Both the position numbers and the translations under genes were made by a program. This document shows, one piece after another, positions 35,982 to 44,457 of a DNA stretch of 64,000 nt. This DNA is from Cyclobacteriaceae bacterium. GTDB lineage: Bacteria > Bacteroidota > Bacteroidia > Cytophagales > Cyclobacteriaceae. How positions within the stretch are numbered: position 1 is the stretch's first letter; every line of letters begins with the position of its first letter. The notes beneath the pieces were generated by a model that ran no database searches, had not been told where the DNA came from, and was given only the letters and a program-made list of their open reading frames with translations. The DNA is taken from the NCBI GenBank assembly GCA_019638285.1, contig JAHBUB010000004.1:62001-126000 (forward strand), read 5' to 3'.

Positions 35982-37514
35982 ATGTCTGAAAAAGTCAAAG
36001 TTCCCACAGTAGGGGAGTCGATCACCGAAGTAACCATAGCCACATGGCTCAAGAAAGATGGAGATCAGGTTGCCATGGATGAAGTGATAGCCGAGCTGGA
36101 ATCGGATAAAGCCACTTTTGAACTACCCGCTCCAAAGGCGGGTGTGCTTAAAATTATAAAGCAAGAAGGAGATACTGTGCCAATTGGTGAGGTGATTTGT
36201 GAGATCGATACCTCTGGAGCAGGAGCGAGTAAGGCACCGGCACCGAAAGAAGAGGCTCCTAAAGAGGAACCTAAGCCAACGCCATCTTCTTCTAGCGGGC
36301 CTAAGGCCACTGGTGAGGTGAAGGAAATGAAGGTGCCTGCAGTTGGCGAATCAATCACAGAAGTAACCATTTCTACATGGTTGAAGAAAGAAGGAGATTT
36401 TGTGACACTGGATGAAGTAATTGCGGAGGTGGAATCAGACAAAGCTACTTTTGAATTGCCGGCAGAGGCGCAAGGTATTTTAAAAATAGTAGCACAGGAA
36501 GGTACTACATTACCCATAGGAGGTTTGATTTGTAAGATTGAGGTAGCCACCGGCTCTCCTCAAACTTCAGCATCGAAGCCAGCAGAGCCAGCGCCAACCC
36601 AGAGCGCCCCTTCAGGCAATGCATCTTATGCAGCAGGGCATCCTTCTCCAGCAGCGGGGAAAATATTAGCAGAAAAAGGCATTTCTCCCGACCAGGTTTC
36701 AGGTACTGGAGTAGGGGGTAGAATCACTATGGAAGATGCTGCGAAAGCCCAAGCCAGTCAGCCGAGACCCACCGAGGCAGCCGCTTCCGCTCCGGCACCA
36801 GTACAAAAAGGAGCGCGTGAGGAGACAAGGGAGAAGATGTCAACCATGCGCAGAACCATTGCCAAGCGACTCGTGGTGGTGAAAAATGAAACGGCCATGC
36901 TCACCACCTTTAATGAGGTAGACATGAAGCCAGTAATGGATTTGCGTTCCAGGTACAAAGACAAATTCAAAGAGAAGTACGGAGTAGGCCTCGGCTTTAT
37001 GAGTTTCTTTACCAAAGCCGTATGTGTGGCATTACAAGAGTTTCCTGCCGTAAATGCATATATCGATGGCAACGAAGCCGTATATCATAACTATTGTGAT
37101 GTTTCCATTGCAGTATCTACCCCTCGTGGTTTGGTAGTTCCTGTTATTCGAAATGCGGAATCTCTGAGTATGGCAGAAATTGAAAAAGAAGTAGTACGGT
37201 TGGCCACACGGGGCCGTGATGGAAAACTTTCTATTGAAGAAATGACCGGAGGAACTTTCTCCATTACGAATGGTGGGGTATTTGGATCTATGTTGTCAAC
37301 ACCAATTTTGAATCCACCTCAATCTGCCATCTTGGGTATGCACAATATTGTGCAGCGGCCTGTAGCACTGGATGGAGAAGTGGTGATACGTCCTATCATG
37401 TACCTGGCGCTCTCTTATGACCACCGTATTGTGGATGGAAAAGAGTCTGTAAGCTTCCTTGTAAAGGTGAAAGAACTGTTGGAAGATCCGGGGCGTTTAA
37501 TTTTGGGAGTATAA
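35982..37514 (+). CDS. sucB: 2-oxoglutarate dehydrogenase E2, dihydrolipoyl succinyltransferase, with two lipoyl domains
   Basis: The core acyltransferase of the complex. The 510 residues hold two lipoyl domains (about 1-75 and 112-190), each with the lipoylated Lys in [11 protein letters not shown], joined by Pro/Ala/Glu-rich linkers. A peripheral subunit-binding domain follows ('[17 protein letters not shown]', about 222-255), then the catalytic domain with '[15 protein letters not shown]' and '[14 protein letters not shown]', whose His/Asp are the acyltransfer residues. Two lipoyl domains is one more than E. coli SucB. Its stop lies 9 bp before the AAA ATPase gene, which separates it from lpd. 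Confidence 0.95.
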   Translation: MSEKVKVPTVGESITEVTIATWLKKDGDQVAMDEVIAELESDKATFELPAPKAGVLKIIKQEGDTVPIGEVICEIDTSGAGASKAPAPKEEAPKEEPKPTPSSSSGPKATGEVKEMKVPAVGESITEVTISTWLKKEGDFVTLDEVIAEVESDKATFELPAEAQGILKIVAQEGTTLPIGGLICKIEVATGSPQTSASKPAEPAPTQSAPSGNASYAAGHPSPAAGKILAEKGISPDQVSGTGVGGRITMEDAAKAQASQPRPTEAAASAPAPVQKGAREETREKMSTMRRTIAKRLVVVKNETAMLTTFNEVDMKPVMDLRSRYKDKFKEKYGVGLGFMSFFTKAVCVALQEFPAVNAYIDGNEAVYHNYCDVSIAVSTPRGLVVPVIRNAESLSMAEIEKEVVRLATRGRDGKLSIEEMTGGTFSITNGGVFGSMLSTPILNPPQSAILGMHNIVQRPVALDGEVVIRPIMYLALSYDHRIVDGKESVSFLVKVKELLEDPGRLILGV

Positions 37515-37523
37515 TCATTTTGA

Positions 37524-38498
37524 ATGATTAAAGAAATTGAAATAAAGAACTTTAAGTCTATTAAAAGACTTAAGCTTTCTTGTAAAAGAATAAATATATT
37601 CATTGGTGACCCTAATGCAGGTAAGTCTAATTTGCTTGAGGCATTATCTTTACTAAACTACAATTTTAGGAACCTTAGCGATTTCATTAGATTTCACGAA
37701 GTCACACATCTATTTAATGATTACGACACTTCTCAGAATATTGAAATCAGAGCAGATAATCATATTTCTAGGGTGCGAGTTGATGCAGACTCAGACATGT
37801 TGCATGTTGAAAATTTCAAAGAACTTAATTCGCCTTTTTTAATAAAATATTTTAGTGATGGGAAGCTTCAATCCTCATCTCATAACGATTCAATTAACTT
37901 GTTGCCAAGAGTATTATTTTACAGGTACAAACAAAATGTTGTTTTTGAAAAATCTCAAAATTTTTATTTAACCCCTCCATTCGGAGAAAACCTACCCTCT
38001 ATTGTATTGTCAAATAAAGGGTTAAGGACATTAGTCCAAAATATTCTTGATGATTTGGGTTTTAAATTATTAATAAAACCTTCTGGAAACGATTTTGAAA
38101 TAGTAAGAGAATCAGACGGAATATCCTTATCCTTTCCTTTGATTTCATTTTCTGACACTATTAAAAGAATTATCTTTTATTTAGCAGCTATAAAAAGTAA
38201 CTCCGGAAACACTATCTTATTTGAAGAGCCGGAGGCTCACACTTTTCCCTTTTACACGAAAGGTCTGGCAGAAACTATTGCCCTTGACGCAAGTAATCAA
38301 TTTTTTATTATTACTCACAATCCAGTCCTACTCATGTCGATGATTCAGAAGGTAAAATTGAGTGACCTGAGTGTTAATCTTGTAAAGATGAAAGATTATC
38401 AAACAATGGTTACTGAATTATCTGAGGATGCTGTTGAAAGGATATTGGAGCTTGATTCTGATCTATTTTTAAATTTTGAGAAACTCCTGTCAGAATGA
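37524..38498 (+). CDS. AAA15/OLD-like ATPase, possible defence protein
   Basis: A 324-residue SMC/ABC-type ATPase. The start is 'MIKEIEIKNFKSIKRLKL', typical of AAA15/AAA21 proteins. Walker A is GDPNAGKS at residues 28-35; the signature-like segment 'ISFSDTIKRIIFYLAAI' precedes Walker B 'TILFEEPEAH' (near residue 235) and the switch His in 'IITHNPVLLMS'. There is no long coiled coil and no fused nuclease domain. Base use is AT-rich compared with both neighbours. It overlaps the next gene by 4 bp (ATGA), and the pair is wedged between sucB and lpd. ATPases of this class pair with TOPRIM or nuclease effectors in OLD/Gabija, PARIS and RloA/B-type systems; which, if any, this represents cannot be told from one sequence. 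Confidence 0.85.
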   Translation: MIKEIEIKNFKSIKRLKLSCKRINIFIGDPNAGKSNLLEALSLLNYNFRNLSDFIRFHEVTHLFNDYDTSQNIEIRADNHISRVRVDADSDMLHVENFKELNSPFLIKYFSDGKLQSSSHNDSINLLPRVLFYRYKQNVVFEKSQNFYLTPPFGENLPSIVLSNKGLRTLVQNILDDLGFKLLIKPSGNDFEIVRESDGISLSFPLISFSDTIKRIIFYLAAIKSNSGNTILFEEPEAHTFPFYTKGLAETIALDASNQFFIITHNPVLLMSMIQKVKLSDLSVNLVKMKDYQTMVTELSEDAVERILELDSDLFLNFEKLLSE

Positions 38499-38974
38499 CT
38501 TATTACGAATGTTATGCTGATGAAATATTTTTACGTGAACTCGGGTTCAAATCTAAGGATATGGAGCATTCCCTTGGGAGGAGCAGGGTTTGCAGTAAAT
38601 TAATGAAGGATAATGATTCCTTTGGATTTATTGATGAAGACCCGGGAGCACCTAGAGGGCATTATCTAGAGCTTTTATATTCAACACCTCCCATATACAG
38701 TGATTATTTAATTGCATGTTTTGAGTACAAAAGGAATAACAATAGATTAATTGTTATTAAACCAGACCTAGAGTCATTTATACTAAAAGTAGCAAGCGAA
38801 TTAAATATTGACCCAACAAGTAAACTGTACAACCTTTCGTCTACGCCATCTGGATTACATGACGAAATAAAATTTATTAAAAGTATTAGAAAGCTAGAAT
38901 CTTTCAAGAGATTGGTGAAAGATGTCTCTACACATAAAATTTTCTCAGAAATTAAGAGTTTTTTAAATAACTGA
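38495..38974 (+). CDS. Small TOPRIM-like protein partnered with the AAA ATPase
   Basis: 159 aa, function not firmly recognised. The layout resembles a minimal TOPRIM-type fold: an early acidic motif E-C-Y-A-D-E (residues 5-10), a Gly-rich turn GRSRVC (28-33), then a hydrophobic strand ending in D-E-D-P-G (47-51), giving the E...DxD set that binds metal in OLD, DUF4435 and RloB-like nucleases. The C-terminal half is helical and Lys-rich. Translation is probably coupled to the ATPase (ATGA overlap), and lpd begins 7 bp after its stop. Effector role inferred from arrangement only; a DUF with unrelated chemistry remains possible. Confidence 0.7.
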   Translation: MTYYECYADEIFLRELGFKSKDMEHSLGRSRVCSKLMKDNDSFGFIDEDPGAPRGHYLELLYSTPPIYSDYLIACFEYKRNNNRLIVIKPDLESFILKVASELNIDPTSKLYNLSSTPSGLHDEIKFIKSIRKLESFKRLVKDVSTHKIFSEIKSFLNN

Positions 38975-38981
38975 ATTTGCT

Positions 38982-40379
38982 ATGCAATACAACGTTACGG
39001 TAATCGGATCAGGACCTGGAGGATATGTAGCAGCCATTCGCTGCGCACAATTGGGCTTTAAGACAGCCATCATTGAAAAATATGATGCCCTGGGAGGCAC
39101 TTGCCTTAACGTGGGATGCATTCCCTCCAAAGCGCTGTTGGATTCGTCCGAGCACTTTATCAATGCAAAAGATCATTTCAAAGAGCACGGTATTGACATT
39201 GCTCCACCGAAGGTGAACATCAAACAGATGATCAATCGCAAGGCAGATGTGGTGAAGCAGAATGTGGATGGCATTGCTTACCTGATGAAGAAAAATAAAA
39301 TTGAAGTTCTTACTGGGGTTGGTTCTTTTGTTGATAAAAACACAATCAAGATTACTGATAAAGAAGGCAAAGAATCATCGATTACTACCGAAAAGGTGAT
39401 AATTGCCACAGGCTCAAAACCCACTCCACTACCATTTGCGCCTTTTGATAAAAAAAGAATTATTTCCAGCACGGAAGCACTGGAGTTAAAAGAGGTGCCG
39501 AAACACTTAATCGTTGTAGGTGGAGGTGTGATTGGAATGGAGCTTGGATCAGTGTACGCACGTTTGGGCGCAAAAGTAACAGTGATAGAATTTCTTGACA
39601 GTATTATTCCTACCATGGATGGGACTATGGGTAAGGAGTTGTTGAAGGTGACTAAGAAACTGGGAATGCAATTTTACCTGGGCCATAAAGTGACCTCGAT
39701 AGAGAACAAGGGAAAGGAAGTAGTTTTGAAGGCAGAGGACAAGTCGGGAAAATCCGTGGATTTGACTGGCGATTACTGTTTAGTGAGTATTGGCAGACGA
39801 CCGTATACAGAAGGATTGGGCCTTGATAAGGTTGGAATTGAATTGGACAAGGGGAAGATACCTGTTGACGATCATTTAAAAACCAAAGTAGATAACATTT
39901 ATGCCATTGGTGATGTGGTACGTGGTGCGATGCTGGCACACAAAGCCGAAGAAGAAGGCGTGATGGTAGCTGAACAAATGGCAGGGCAAAAACCTCATAT
40001 CAATTATTTGTTGATTCCTGGAGTGGTTTACACATGGCCCGAAGTAGCAAGCGTAGGGTATACAGAGGAACAATTGAAGGAGAGCGGAAGAGCTTATAAA
40101 ACAGGATCATTCCCCTACAAAGCATTGGGCAGGGCCAGAGCAAGTATGGACACAGATGGTTTAGTGAAGATTCTGGCTGACAAACAAACTGATGAAATTC
40201 TGGGTGTTCATATTATCGGGGCACGCGCTGCCGACATGATCGCTACAGGTGTTACCGCCATGGAATTCAGGGCCTCGGCTGAGGATGTTTCACGGATGTC
40301 ACATGCGCACCCTACTTATATGGAAGCTGTAAAAGAAGCATGTCTTGCGGCTACAGCCAATAGACCGATTCATATGTAA
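38982..40379 (+). CDS. lpdA: Dihydrolipoyl dehydrogenase (E3)
   Basis: Reoxidises dihydrolipoamide of the 2-oxoglutarate (and possibly pyruvate) dehydrogenase complex with NAD+. 465 aa: FAD site 'VIGSGPGGYVAAIRCAQLG', redox disulfide in 'GGTCLNVGCIPSKALL', NAD site 'VVGGGVIGMELGSVYARLG', second FAD site 'IYAIGDVVRG' and the catalytic His-Glu in 'SHAHPTYMEAVKEA'. Third enzyme of the sucA-sucB-lpd set. Its 3' end overlaps the convergent DUF4105 gene by 10 bp. Confidence 0.97.
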   Translation: MQYNVTVIGSGPGGYVAAIRCAQLGFKTAIIEKYDALGGTCLNVGCIPSKALLDSSEHFINAKDHFKEHGIDIAPPKVNIKQMINRKADVVKQNVDGIAYLMKKNKIEVLTGVGSFVDKNTIKITDKEGKESSITTEKVIIATGSKPTPLPFAPFDKKRIISSTEALELKEVPKHLIVVGGGVIGMELGSVYARLGAKVTVIEFLDSIIPTMDGTMGKELLKVTKKLGMQFYLGHKVTSIENKGKEVVLKAEDKSGKSVDLTGDYCLVSIGRRPYTEGLGLDKVGIELDKGKIPVDDHLKTKVDNIYAIGDVVRGAMLAHKAEEEGVMVAEQMAGQKPHINYLLIPGVVYTWPEVASVGYTEEQLKESGRAYKTGSFPYKALGRARASMDTDGLVKILADKQTDEILGVHIIGARAADMIATGVTAMEFRASAEDVSRMSHAHPTYMEAVKEACLAATANRPIHM

Positions 40380-41548
40380 GCTTTCTTAAGCATGTAATAG
40401 TTTAGGCCATAGCGAATCACTAATGCGATTACTATGGGAATCAAAAACACGTTTAGTTGCTGCGGCAGCAATGGCCAGGTGATGAGAAGCAGTAGGGTGA
40501 CTCCTGTGAGAAATCCAAAGTATTTTCTGACGGTTTTCGTATGTTTCCCCCAGATCATAAATGCCATAAAAATATTGATTGGGAATGCCCACAATAGGTT
40601 AAAATTATTGGCTGCGGCTTTATGATCAGTAGCAACCCAAAGCATAAAAAGTAAACAACCAATGGCTCCAGTTACAAACAGCAATAGCGTATCAAGCCAT
40701 TTTGATGGTTTCTTCTTTTTAAAATCCAGAATAGTGATTCCAATCACCAACAACAAAAAAACGCCAAAGACAGTCCACGGATGTGGAGTGCTATCAAAAA
40801 TCATGGGTTTACCAGGGGGATCAGAAACAACAGTTTCTTTCACCAGCGGCATTGAACCGTTCTCGGTGATGATGGTTGCGTGGTTAAACGATGATTCAAT
40901 ATAATCCGGCAAAAACATATAGTCGTAGGGAGTCGCCTTTTTATCCATCGGCAAGCCAAGACAAATGTCAATACCCAAATCCCCCCAAGGCTGTTCTTTA
41001 AGGTACAGGTCTGTTAGATCTCGGATGGTGTAATCGGTAGTGATAAAAGATTCATCGAATTTTATTTTCTCCCCCAACACCTCAATGAAGACATCACGAA
41101 TCTTGGTAGCGCAATTATTATAAAAATAATCGTAGAAATACTCCTGATTTTCTGGCTGTGCATTCCATTGGAGATAATCAAAAAGTTTTTGTTTTTGCTC
41201 CTGAGTCAGGTCAATGACTTGTTCATGAACCCATCGATTATAATACAAATAAGTATACCTGAATTGTGGGTAGGGCTGAACGGCCAAGCGATATAAAAGA
41301 CGTCCCTTTGTGAAATTGAGGTAGAAATTGGGCTGATTAAAGTCGAAGGTGCCATAATTGTATGCGTAGTCAATGCGTTGCACCGGGTCATATACGCGTA
41401 TGGCACTGTGACCAAAAGCAGAATATAATTCACCCTGAAACGGAGCACATGTAATTACACTGATGTGCGTATTCTCGGACAGTTGGATTTGCTGTGCGGA
41501 CAGATGAATGGAAAACAGAGAAGAAAAGAGAAGCAGAAGATTTCTCAT
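40370..41548 (-). CDS. DUF4105 (Lnb N-terminal periplasmic domain) membrane protein
   Basis: 392 aa. A signal peptide ends near 'LSAQQIQL' (residue about 20). The DUF4105 domain (about 25-230) contains 'ELYSAFGHSAIRVYDP' (conserved His-Ser), 'YNYGTFDF' and 'YDYFYNNCATKIRDV' (conserved Asn-Cys, NlpC/P60-like core). The C-terminal 130 residues hold about four membrane helices. Proteins of this type are common in Bacteroidota and are thought to be envelope-located papain-fold-like enzymes; the substrate is unknown. Confidence 0.85.
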   Translation of the reverse strand: MRNLLLLFSSLFSIHLSAQQIQLSENTHISVITCAPFQGELYSAFGHSAIRVYDPVQRIDYAYNYGTFDFNQPNFYLNFTKGRLLYRLAVQPYPQFRYTYLYYNRWVHEQVIDLTQEQKQKLFDYLQWNAQPENQEYFYDYFYNNCATKIRDVFIEVLGEKIKFDESFITTDYTIRDLTDLYLKEQPWGDLGIDICLGLPMDKKATPYDYMFLPDYIESSFNHATIITENGSMPLVKETVVSDPPGKPMIFDSTPHPWTVFGVFLLLVIGITILDFKKKKPSKWLDTLLLFVTGAIGCLLFMLWVATDHKAAANNFNLLWAFPINIFMAFMIWGKHTKTVRKYFGFLTGVTLLLLITWPLLPQQLNVFLIPIVIALVIRYGLNYYMLKKAYI

Positions 41549-41610
41549 GGGCTAAATAGTGGGTGGAAAGATAAAACAATCGCTTTGTAAAAGGTAATTT
41601 TGAAATAGAC

Positions 41611-42633
41611 ATGAACAGAAATATAACGGACGGATTGAATTTTGTATCCAAGCTCACCTTCATCAGGATTTGGAATGCTGGAAAGGTGGTTTCCAGTTAT
41701 TTCTATTCCAGATTATCCGGTAAGGCTTCACTGCCTGGATTACCTATTAGCATATCCATAGAGCCTACTACATCGTGTAACTTGCGATGTCCAGAGTGCC
41801 CCAGCGGCCTACGATCGTTTACCCGGCCTACAGGAATGCTAAAACAAGGATTATTTGAGAAAGTAATTGATGAACTGTCACCTACTCTATCTTATCTGAT
41901 ATTTTATTTTCAAGGAGAGCCTTATTTGCATCCTCAGCTTCTTGACATGATTGCTTATGCTTCTCATAAAGGAATATACACGGCCACCTCTACCAATGCG
42001 CATTACCTCAATGATGAAATGGCTAGGAAAACGGTTGAGTCGGGCTTGGATAGAATGATTATTTCAATTGACGGGGTTGATCAAGAAACATATTCTTCCT
42101 ATCGGGTAGGTGGGAAACTTTCCAAAGTGATCGAAGGAACGCGCAACATTCTCAAATGGAAACGCGCATTGAAATCAAAAACACCACATGTCATATTTCA
42201 ATTTCTTGTTGTCCGCCCCAATGAATCTCAGATAGATCAGGTTTACAAACTGGCCAATGAGCTTGGAGTGGATGAAGTGGCACTTAAAACAGCTCAGATT
42301 TATGATTACAAAAATGGATCTGATTTGATCCCTGTTAATGAAAAGTATTCGCGCTACAAAAAAGCGGAAAATGGTTCTTACGAGATAAAGAACAAATTAC
42401 TTAATCATTGCTGGAAGATGTGGCACAGTTGTGTAATCACCTGGGATGGAAAAGTGGTGCCGTGCTGTTTTGACAAAGACGCCCATTTTGTTCTGGGTGA
42501 TTTAAATGAAAAATCATTTAAAGAAATCTGGAATCAAAAGAAATACCAACACTTTAGGCAATCCTTGCTGCATTCACGAGAAGAAATAGAAATTTGTAAA
42601 AACTGTACAGAGGGTACTAAGGTGTGGACCTAA
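41611..42633 (+). CDS. Radical SAM/SPASM domain protein
   Basis: 340 aa. The radical SAM cluster motif CxxxCxxC is in 'EPTTSCNLRCPECPSG' (about residues 52-67), followed by the barrel ('YLIFYFQGEPYLHPQLLD', 'RMIISIDGVDQETYSSYRVG'). A C-terminal SPASM domain has cysteines in 'WKMWHSCVITWDGKVVPCCF' and 'CKNC' for auxiliary Fe-S clusters. Such enzymes modify peptides or lipids, or act in cofactor synthesis. No candidate precursor peptide or partner lies next to it, so the substrate is open. The 3' end overlaps the convergent FeoB-associated gene by 4 bp. Confidence 0.9.
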   Translation: MNRNITDGLNFVSKLTFIRIWNAGKVVSSYFYSRLSGKASLPGLPISISIEPTTSCNLRCPECPSGLRSFTRPTGMLKQGLFEKVIDELSPTLSYLIFYFQGEPYLHPQLLDMIAYASHKGIYTATSTNAHYLNDEMARKTVESGLDRMIISIDGVDQETYSSYRVGGKLSKVIEGTRNILKWKRALKSKTPHVIFQFLVVRPNESQIDQVYKLANELGVDEVALKTAQIYDYKNGSDLIPVNEKYSRYKKAENGSYEIKNKLLNHCWKMWHSCVITWDGKVVPCCFDKDAHFVLGDLNEKSFKEIWNQKKYQHFRQSLLHSREEIEICKNCTEGTKVWT

Positions 42634-42803
42634 ACAGTGGCCTTCTTTTTTTCTATTGACTTTTGAATGGATTTCACGTCAAGTGCTCCGCACTTTCCGC
42701 AACCAGATGTACACTCAGATGAGGTGAATGATCTGAAAATAATCCAGCCCAAATAACCTACTGCGCCTAACCCAAGTAAACCGACTAAAATGTATTGAAC
42801 CAT
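42630..42803 (-). CDS. Small FeoB-associated Cys-rich membrane protein
   Basis: 57 aa read from the sequence: MVQYILVGLLGLGAVGYLGW continues the single membrane helix (residues 3-23), followed by a Cys cluster C31-T-S-G-C35-G-K-C38 and a basic tail ending KKKATV. This matches the small FeoB-associated Cys-rich proteins (PF12669) usually beside feoAB, which are thought to assist ferrous iron transport. No feoA or feoB is in the window, so it may be orphaned or act elsewhere. A TAAATTTG -7 box lies only 4 bp upstream of the ATG. Confidence 0.8.
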   Translation of the reverse strand: MVQYILVGLLGLGAVGYLGWIIFRSFTSSECTSGCGKCGALDVKSIQKSIEKKKATV

Positions 42804-42807
42804 GTTA

Positions 42808-42815
42808 CAAATTTA
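42808..42815 (-). promoter_or_regulatory. -7 element before the FeoB-associated gene
   Basis: TAAATTTG on the minus strand (42815-42808), exact to TAnnTTTG, ends 4 bp before the ATG. If used, the mRNA would be leaderless or nearly so. No clear -33 element. Confidence 0.4.
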
Positions 42816-42889
42816 ATAATTTAACCAATAACCCTGTTTAAGGTCACGACTTTCAGGCACGCTCCCAATTTCGGATGCTACTACTATCA

Positions 42890-43690
42890 TTAGTAACCCC
42901 AATAGCCTTTGATGATCTCAACCATCTCAGGATGAATGCTTCCGGCAGCGCAAATCTCGCCTCCATACAAAAAGTTATTACCTCCTTTAAAATCCGTTAC
43001 TTTTCCACCCGCCCTTTCTACAATTAAGCTACCTGCGGCCACATCCCATGGGTTTAGGTCATACTCGAAAAAACCATCCATACGGCCGCAGGCAACATAG
43101 ACCAAGTCGGTAGCGGCACTTCCCAATCTGCGCACGCCATGGGTCGTTTCAAGAAAAGTTTTGATGATCGAAAGATACTCTTCCCTTTTATCGAAATGAT
43201 AATAGGGGAATCCTGTTGCCAACAAGCTTTCATTCAAAAATTTTGTGTTTGAGATTTTAATCTCATTGCCATTGCAAGATGCAGGGCCATCTAGAGTGGC
43301 AGAAAAACACTCCATTTTACTTACCTCATGCACCACACCGAGTACGATTTTATTTTTTTTGGCAAGTCCAATACTTACTGCAAATGGAGGGAGTCCATGA
43401 GTAAAGTTAGTTGTGCCATCCAATGGATCAATGATCCATTTGTATTCGGTTGAGCCCTCTAGTGATGTTCCTTCTTCCCCTAAAAATCCAGAGCCGGGTA
43501 AAATGACTTTTAGTGCCTTTACCAGTATTTTTTCAGCTTCTTTATCTACATAAGACACCAGGTTGTTGGGCCTGTCCTTGTGCTCAATCTTATTTTTGTC
43601 AAAATTTTTTGCTTCGTTTCCTATAAAATTGGCAACCTCACTGCTGAGTTCTATTACATCCATTTCCAATTGCTCAAGGTCTACAGTCAT
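42890..43690 (-). CDS. suhB: Inositol monophosphatase family protein
   Basis: A Mg2+-dependent sugar-phosphate phosphatase of the IMPase/SuhB/CysQ superfamily, 266 aa. Metal-site motifs: 'GFLGEEGTS' (Glu), 'WIIDPLDGTTNFTHGLPPF' (Asp-x-Asp-Gly-Thr) and 'NPWDVAAGSLIVERAGG' (second Asp). The gene symbol is by family only; the true substrate could be inositol phosphate or another phosphomonoester. Its ATG overlaps the stop of the next upstream gene by 4 bp (ATGA), suggesting coupling. Confidence 0.9.
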   Translation of the reverse strand: MTVDLEQLEMDVIELSSEVANFIGNEAKNFDKNKIEHKDRPNNLVSYVDKEAEKILVKALKVILPGSGFLGEEGTSLEGSTEYKWIIDPLDGTTNFTHGLPPFAVSIGLAKKNKIVLGVVHEVSKMECFSATLDGPASCNGNEIKISNTKFLNESLLATGFPYYHFDKREEYLSIIKTFLETTHGVRRLGSAATDLVYVACGRMDGFFEYDLNPWDVAAGSLIVERAGGKVTDFKGGNNFLYGGEICAAGSIHPEMVEIIKGYWGY

Positions 43691-44457
43691 TTCTTGGTGG
43701 TTTTTCTTTTGACTAAGGTAAACAATATGATTAACACTGAAATCCAGGCTGCAGTTCGAGGAATTAACTCACCTTTTAAGCCATAATTGTTATTTGCACT
43801 TGGGTGGGATGAATAGAGCAGCATCATTTCTTCCCGACTGACAACTTGAGCAATATCAGCAGCATAGTAGGAATAGAGAATTGGGCCAGCTGCCGAAAGA
43901 ATAAATAGCCCTATAAACACCCAATTTACTTTCTTTTCGGTGAGCACACCGAGATAGAGTAATATGTTGCATATAAGCACCCAAAGAGATGCTCCAAGAT
44001 ACCCGGTGGAGGAATTCCAGGCGGTCCATTCTGGTTTTAGAATAAACAAATCGGCAAGAAAATTAACGGGAAATGGAGACCACTTTAACAAAGTATATTC
44101 GACTGCCAGCCAAAAAAGAGGAAGTGTAATTATACTTACTCCGGCACCCAAACTTTTTCTTACAAAAGTGTAGCCTAAGAATGATAAGGTGAATAGTATG
44201 GTCTGTACCAGAATTTGTGCAAGCTGATTGAACGAGAAGAGACTACCCGCAAAGTAAGAAATGGAGAGACCGAGAAGAATAAGCTCCAAGGAGTCCCAAA
44301 TGGATTTTTCCTTTCGGTTATTGACGGCAATTGCAATAAATGGAGCAAAGCCAATAAATGCCAATAGTGGAAATGAAGGCATCATCCACGCCAGGCTGAA
44401 TAAAATTGTGCCACCCACAAAAAGGTAAACAGTGCGGATGTTATTCTTTTTTGCCAT
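43687..44457 (-). CDS. Multi-pass membrane protein resembling the Lnt membrane domain
   Basis: 256 aa with about seven to eight hydrophobic helices ('LFVGGTILFSLAWMMPSFPL', 'LLAFIGFAPFIAIAV', 'ILVQTILFTLSFLGYTFV' and others). The central part, 'FWLAVEYTLLKWSPFPVNFL' followed by 'TGYLGASLWVLICNILLYLG', resembles the membrane domain of apolipoprotein N-acyltransferase. The catalytic nitrilase-like domain (about 250 residues in Lnt) is absent, so it cannot be a normal Lnt. It overlaps rsmI by 17 bp and IMPase by 4 bp. Function unknown. Confidence 0.7.
   Translation of the reverse strand: MAKKNNIRTVYLFVGGTILFSLAWMMPSFPLLAFIGFAPFIAIAVNNRKEKSIWDSLELILLGLSISYFAGSLFSFNQLAQILVQTILFTLSFLGYTFVRKSLGAGVSIITLPLFWLAVEYTLLKWSPFPVNFLADLFILKPEWTAWNSSTGYLGASLWVLICNILLYLGVLTEKKVNWVFIGLFILSAAGPILYSYYAADIAQVVSREEMMLLYSSHPSANNNYGLKGELIPRTAAWISVLIILFTLVKRKTTKK

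Noticed and set aside
43687..44457. Full apolipoprotein N-acyltransferase (lnt)
   Set aside because: 256 aa with membrane helices only; the catalytic nitrilase-like domain is absent.
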